From positions 1-39,561 of the forward strand of contig CANPYR010000021.1 in assembly GCA_947588805.1 (NCBI GenBank): DNA of 39,561 nt, given 5' to 3'. This stretch comes from an uncultured Clostridia bacterium. Its GTDB lineage: Bacteria > Bacillota > Clostridia > Oscillospirales > Ruminococcaceae. The translations under genes were made by a program, and so were the position numbers. The notes beneath the pieces were generated by a model. It was given only the letters and a program-made list of their open reading frames with translations, was not told where the DNA came from and ran no database searches. Shown here piece after piece: positions 37,924-39,561 of this stretch. Positions within the stretch are counted from its first letter, which is position 1. Each line of letters starts with the position of its first letter.

Positions 37924-39561
37924 TTACTCGCTCACAAACTCCATATTGTAAAACTCGCAGATGTCACCATAGCGCTTCGCATTGAAGACGAAGAACACTC
38001 CCCACTGACCGTCGAGCTTGTCAATCTCGTCCGCAGGGAGGGTAAACGTAGTCAGCTCCTGTGGCATTTCTTTGGTCAGTTCTATCGTGCCGAGCTTTTT
38101 GCTGCCCTTTCCGACCGAAGTGACGTTTCCATCCTTGTCCCGCTCTACGGGCGTATTTACCGCGCTGTCCGGGCGCAGGTAGACGTCCACTGTCCCTGTA
38201 ACCCCGAGCGGCTTAAGCTCGACCTCGAGCGACTTTTTGCCGCCCTTTTCGATGTCAAAATTGAAATATTTTATCCCCGCGATCACGCCGTTTGTGATGT
38301 TCACAATCGGCAGGGTCGTGGTCGTTTCGTCATACGCCGGGGTGATCGTCGCGCCGCCCGTGAGGTAGCTCGCAATGCCCGCAGAGTGCCTGATATAGGG
38401 GCTCAGACCGTTTATAAAGAAACCGTTCGAGGTGACTTCCGCCATCGAAATGCGCACCTCGCCGCCCTCCGAAACAGGCTTTTCATCCCATTCGACCGCT
38501 ATCGGCTCGACCATCGACTGCCGCGCGTAGGCATGCAGATTCCTATGATAAAAAACATACCACTGGCCGCCTATTTCGCAGATACTGCCATGCGTGTTGC
38601 CGCCCGCAAACGTCCTGTCATAGCCGCCGTTTTCACTCGGGATGACCTCACCCGCCGCGTCAACGATAATCCCGCCCCACTTCCACGGCCCGGCCGGACT
38701 GTCGCTGTAGCCGTAGGCGAGCTGGCTGTAATTTTTGCCTGTCGGCTCACTTTCAAGCCCGTTGCGGCTGTAAATAAACACATATTTATTGCCAACTTTT
38801 CGGATGCTGGACGCCTCGAAGAATCCCCATTTTTTGGTATTTTTGTCCTGATAAATGTTAAATTCTTTGGGGTCATAGTTTTCCGCCATCATCTGGTCAT
38901 AGCTCGGGATGTTGTGTTTCGCGCTCAAACCGTATGCCAAAGTTGACATATTCTCAGAATCAAGCCTACCCCACCAGGAGTCGGTAAAGCCCCAATATCC
39001 ATAGACCGCGCCGTCATCATCAACAAAAACAGCAGGGTCAAAACCTAAGGGTCCCTCAGTTTCGGTAGTGCTCTTGAATTTCCAGTTCACGACCTCAAAA
39101 GGACCGTCCGGGCGGTCGGCCTTACATACCATAGAACCGCGTCCCCAGGCCTGATCGTTGGGATAGAGGTAGTAAGTTTTTTTACCATTTTTCTCGACCA
39201 GCGCGACGTCCGGGGCGTACAAAGTATCCGCCGAGCCGTTCACAATTGACTCAAAAATCACGCCGTCTTTTCGCCATGCGGACAGATCTTCGACCGGAGC
39301 AGACCAGACCACCAAGTCCTTCCCGCAGTATTCGGTTTTTAACATATCGTGAGATCCATAAACATACACCCGGTACTTTCCGGGATTGTCCGGATCCTCA
39401 AAAACATACGGCTCGCCGTCGGGGATATACTCCCACAGCGGCAGATATGGGTTGCCCTGATACTCGGCGTCATAGTTCACGACAGCGCTGAGGTTTGATC
39501 TGTCCATAGCGGGTCCTCCGTTTTCTGCGCATGATGTTAAGCTTAAAATTGTTGTGATAGC
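37924..39561 (-). CDS. GH43-family glycosidase lipoprotein, 5' end beyond the window
   Basis: Arabinanase/xylosidase-like five-blade beta-propeller enzyme for hemicellulose or pectin side chains. The frame is open to the right edge and starts there with AITTILSLTSCAENGGPAM: a lipoprotein signal end with lipobox LTSC, so the true start lies outside. An internal ATG (39507) with GGAGG would remove the signal and is probably not the start. Active-site candidates: the first Asp in WEYIPDGEPYVFED, the Asp of YAPDVALVE, and the acid Glu in FFEASSIRKV. After about residue 335 (mature count) comes a C-terminal beta-sandwich (INGLSPYIRHSAGIASYLTGG..., FNFDIEKGGKKSLEVELKP..., FVFNAKRYGDICEFYNMEFVSE) that looks like a CBM6-type sugar-binding domain. 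Confidence 0.88.
   Translation of the reverse strand, partial: AITTILSLTSCAENGGPAMDRSNLSAVVNYDAEYQGNPYLPLWEYIPDGEPYVFEDPDNPGKYRVYVYGSHDMLKTEYCGKDLVVWSAPVEDLSAWRKDGVIFESIVNGSADTLYAPDVALVEKNGKKTYYLYPNDQAWGRGSMVCKADRPDGPFEVVNWKFKSTTETEGPLGFDPAVFVDDDGAVYGYWGFTDSWWGRLDSENMSTLAYGLSAKHNIPSYDQMMAENYDPKEFNIYQDKNTKKWGFFEASSIRKVGNKYVFIYSRNGLESEPTGKNYSQLAYGYSDSPAGPWKWGGIIVDAAGEVIPSENGGYDRTFAGGNTHGSICEIGGQWYVFYHRNLHAYARQSMVEPIAVEWDEKPVSEGGEVRISMAEVTSNGFFINGLSPYIRHSAGIASYLTGGATITPAYDETTTTLPIVNITNGVIAGIKYFNFDIEKGGKKSLEVELKPLGVTGTVDVYLRPDSAVNTPVERDKDGNVTSVGKGSKKLGTIELTKEMPQELTTFTLPADEIDKLDGQWGVFFVFNAKRYGDICEFYNMEFVSE

Noticed and set aside
37915..38946. Long plus-strand open frame (343 codons)
   Set aside because: Antisense to the GH43 gene; Arg-rich with no recognisable domain.

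Overview
The window looks like chromosomal DNA from a polysaccharide-degrading gut Clostridium-type Firmicute, probably of the Oscillospirales/Ruminococcaceae kind. This rests on the gene content (LexA, rpmG-secE-nusG-rplK-rplA, walJ-rlmH, an alaS T-box leader, TnpV, DegV), on strong AGGAGG ribosome sites and TTGACA/TATAAT promoters, and on two GH5 glucanases plus a GH43 lipoprotein. It is an inference; no 16S gene is present.

Left end (1-3100): a graveyard of mobile DNA. It holds a serine recombinase fragment without its catalytic N-terminus, a helical-toroid gene broken by a 2-bp duplication, a zinc-motif protein with a probably missing N-terminus, a TnpV gene and an IS1-type transposase remnant with several frameshifts. 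Core chromosome starts at lexA (3250), which has a promoter overlapped by a LexA-box-like palindrome, followed by a Nudix hydrolase.

5256-14325: two homologous GH5 glucanases, one a lipoprotein and one without a signal peptide; the minus-strand walJ-rlmH pair (rlmH seems to start at CTG) and murA; then a plus-strand operon of a Crp/Fnr regulator and a complete NitT/TauT-type ABC importer.

14385-20138: a small lipoprotein, a YbaK deacylase, a membrane-anchored alpha/beta hydrolase, tRNA-Ala(CGC), a polysaccharide deacetylase, TatD and another lipoprotein.

20408-29385: the translation/transcription operon rpmG-secE-nusG-rplK-rplA, an XRE regulator, TspO, and an alaS-HIT-P-loop kinase-phosphoribosyltransferase operon under an alanine T-box.

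29489-39561: a processive-type GT2 glycosyltransferase, a class I aminotransferase, metG, an XRE regulator, MarR, DegV and a GH43 lipoprotein that runs off the right edge.

The most unusual content lies between genes. (1) Degenerate tandem arrays with a 7-8 bp period sit exactly on, or directly after, the stop codons of seven genes, always in the same orientation relative to the gene. (2) A different 7-bp array (TTCTGAC-like), usually preceded by a small covarying hairpin, ends 7-18 bp upstream of the -35 box of four promoters. (3) Two short RNA candidates, each with a near-consensus promoter and a terminator, share an identical 16-nt single-stranded motif, CTTCACTCTCATTTCC. (4) A 266-bp hairpin-rich repeat occurs as an inverted pair, with a third copy whose stems change on both arms. 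(5) There is an 89-nt cloverleaf-like palindrome and a 161-nt cluster of four hairpins. I do not recognise these as named families; genome-wide searches would show whether they are new.
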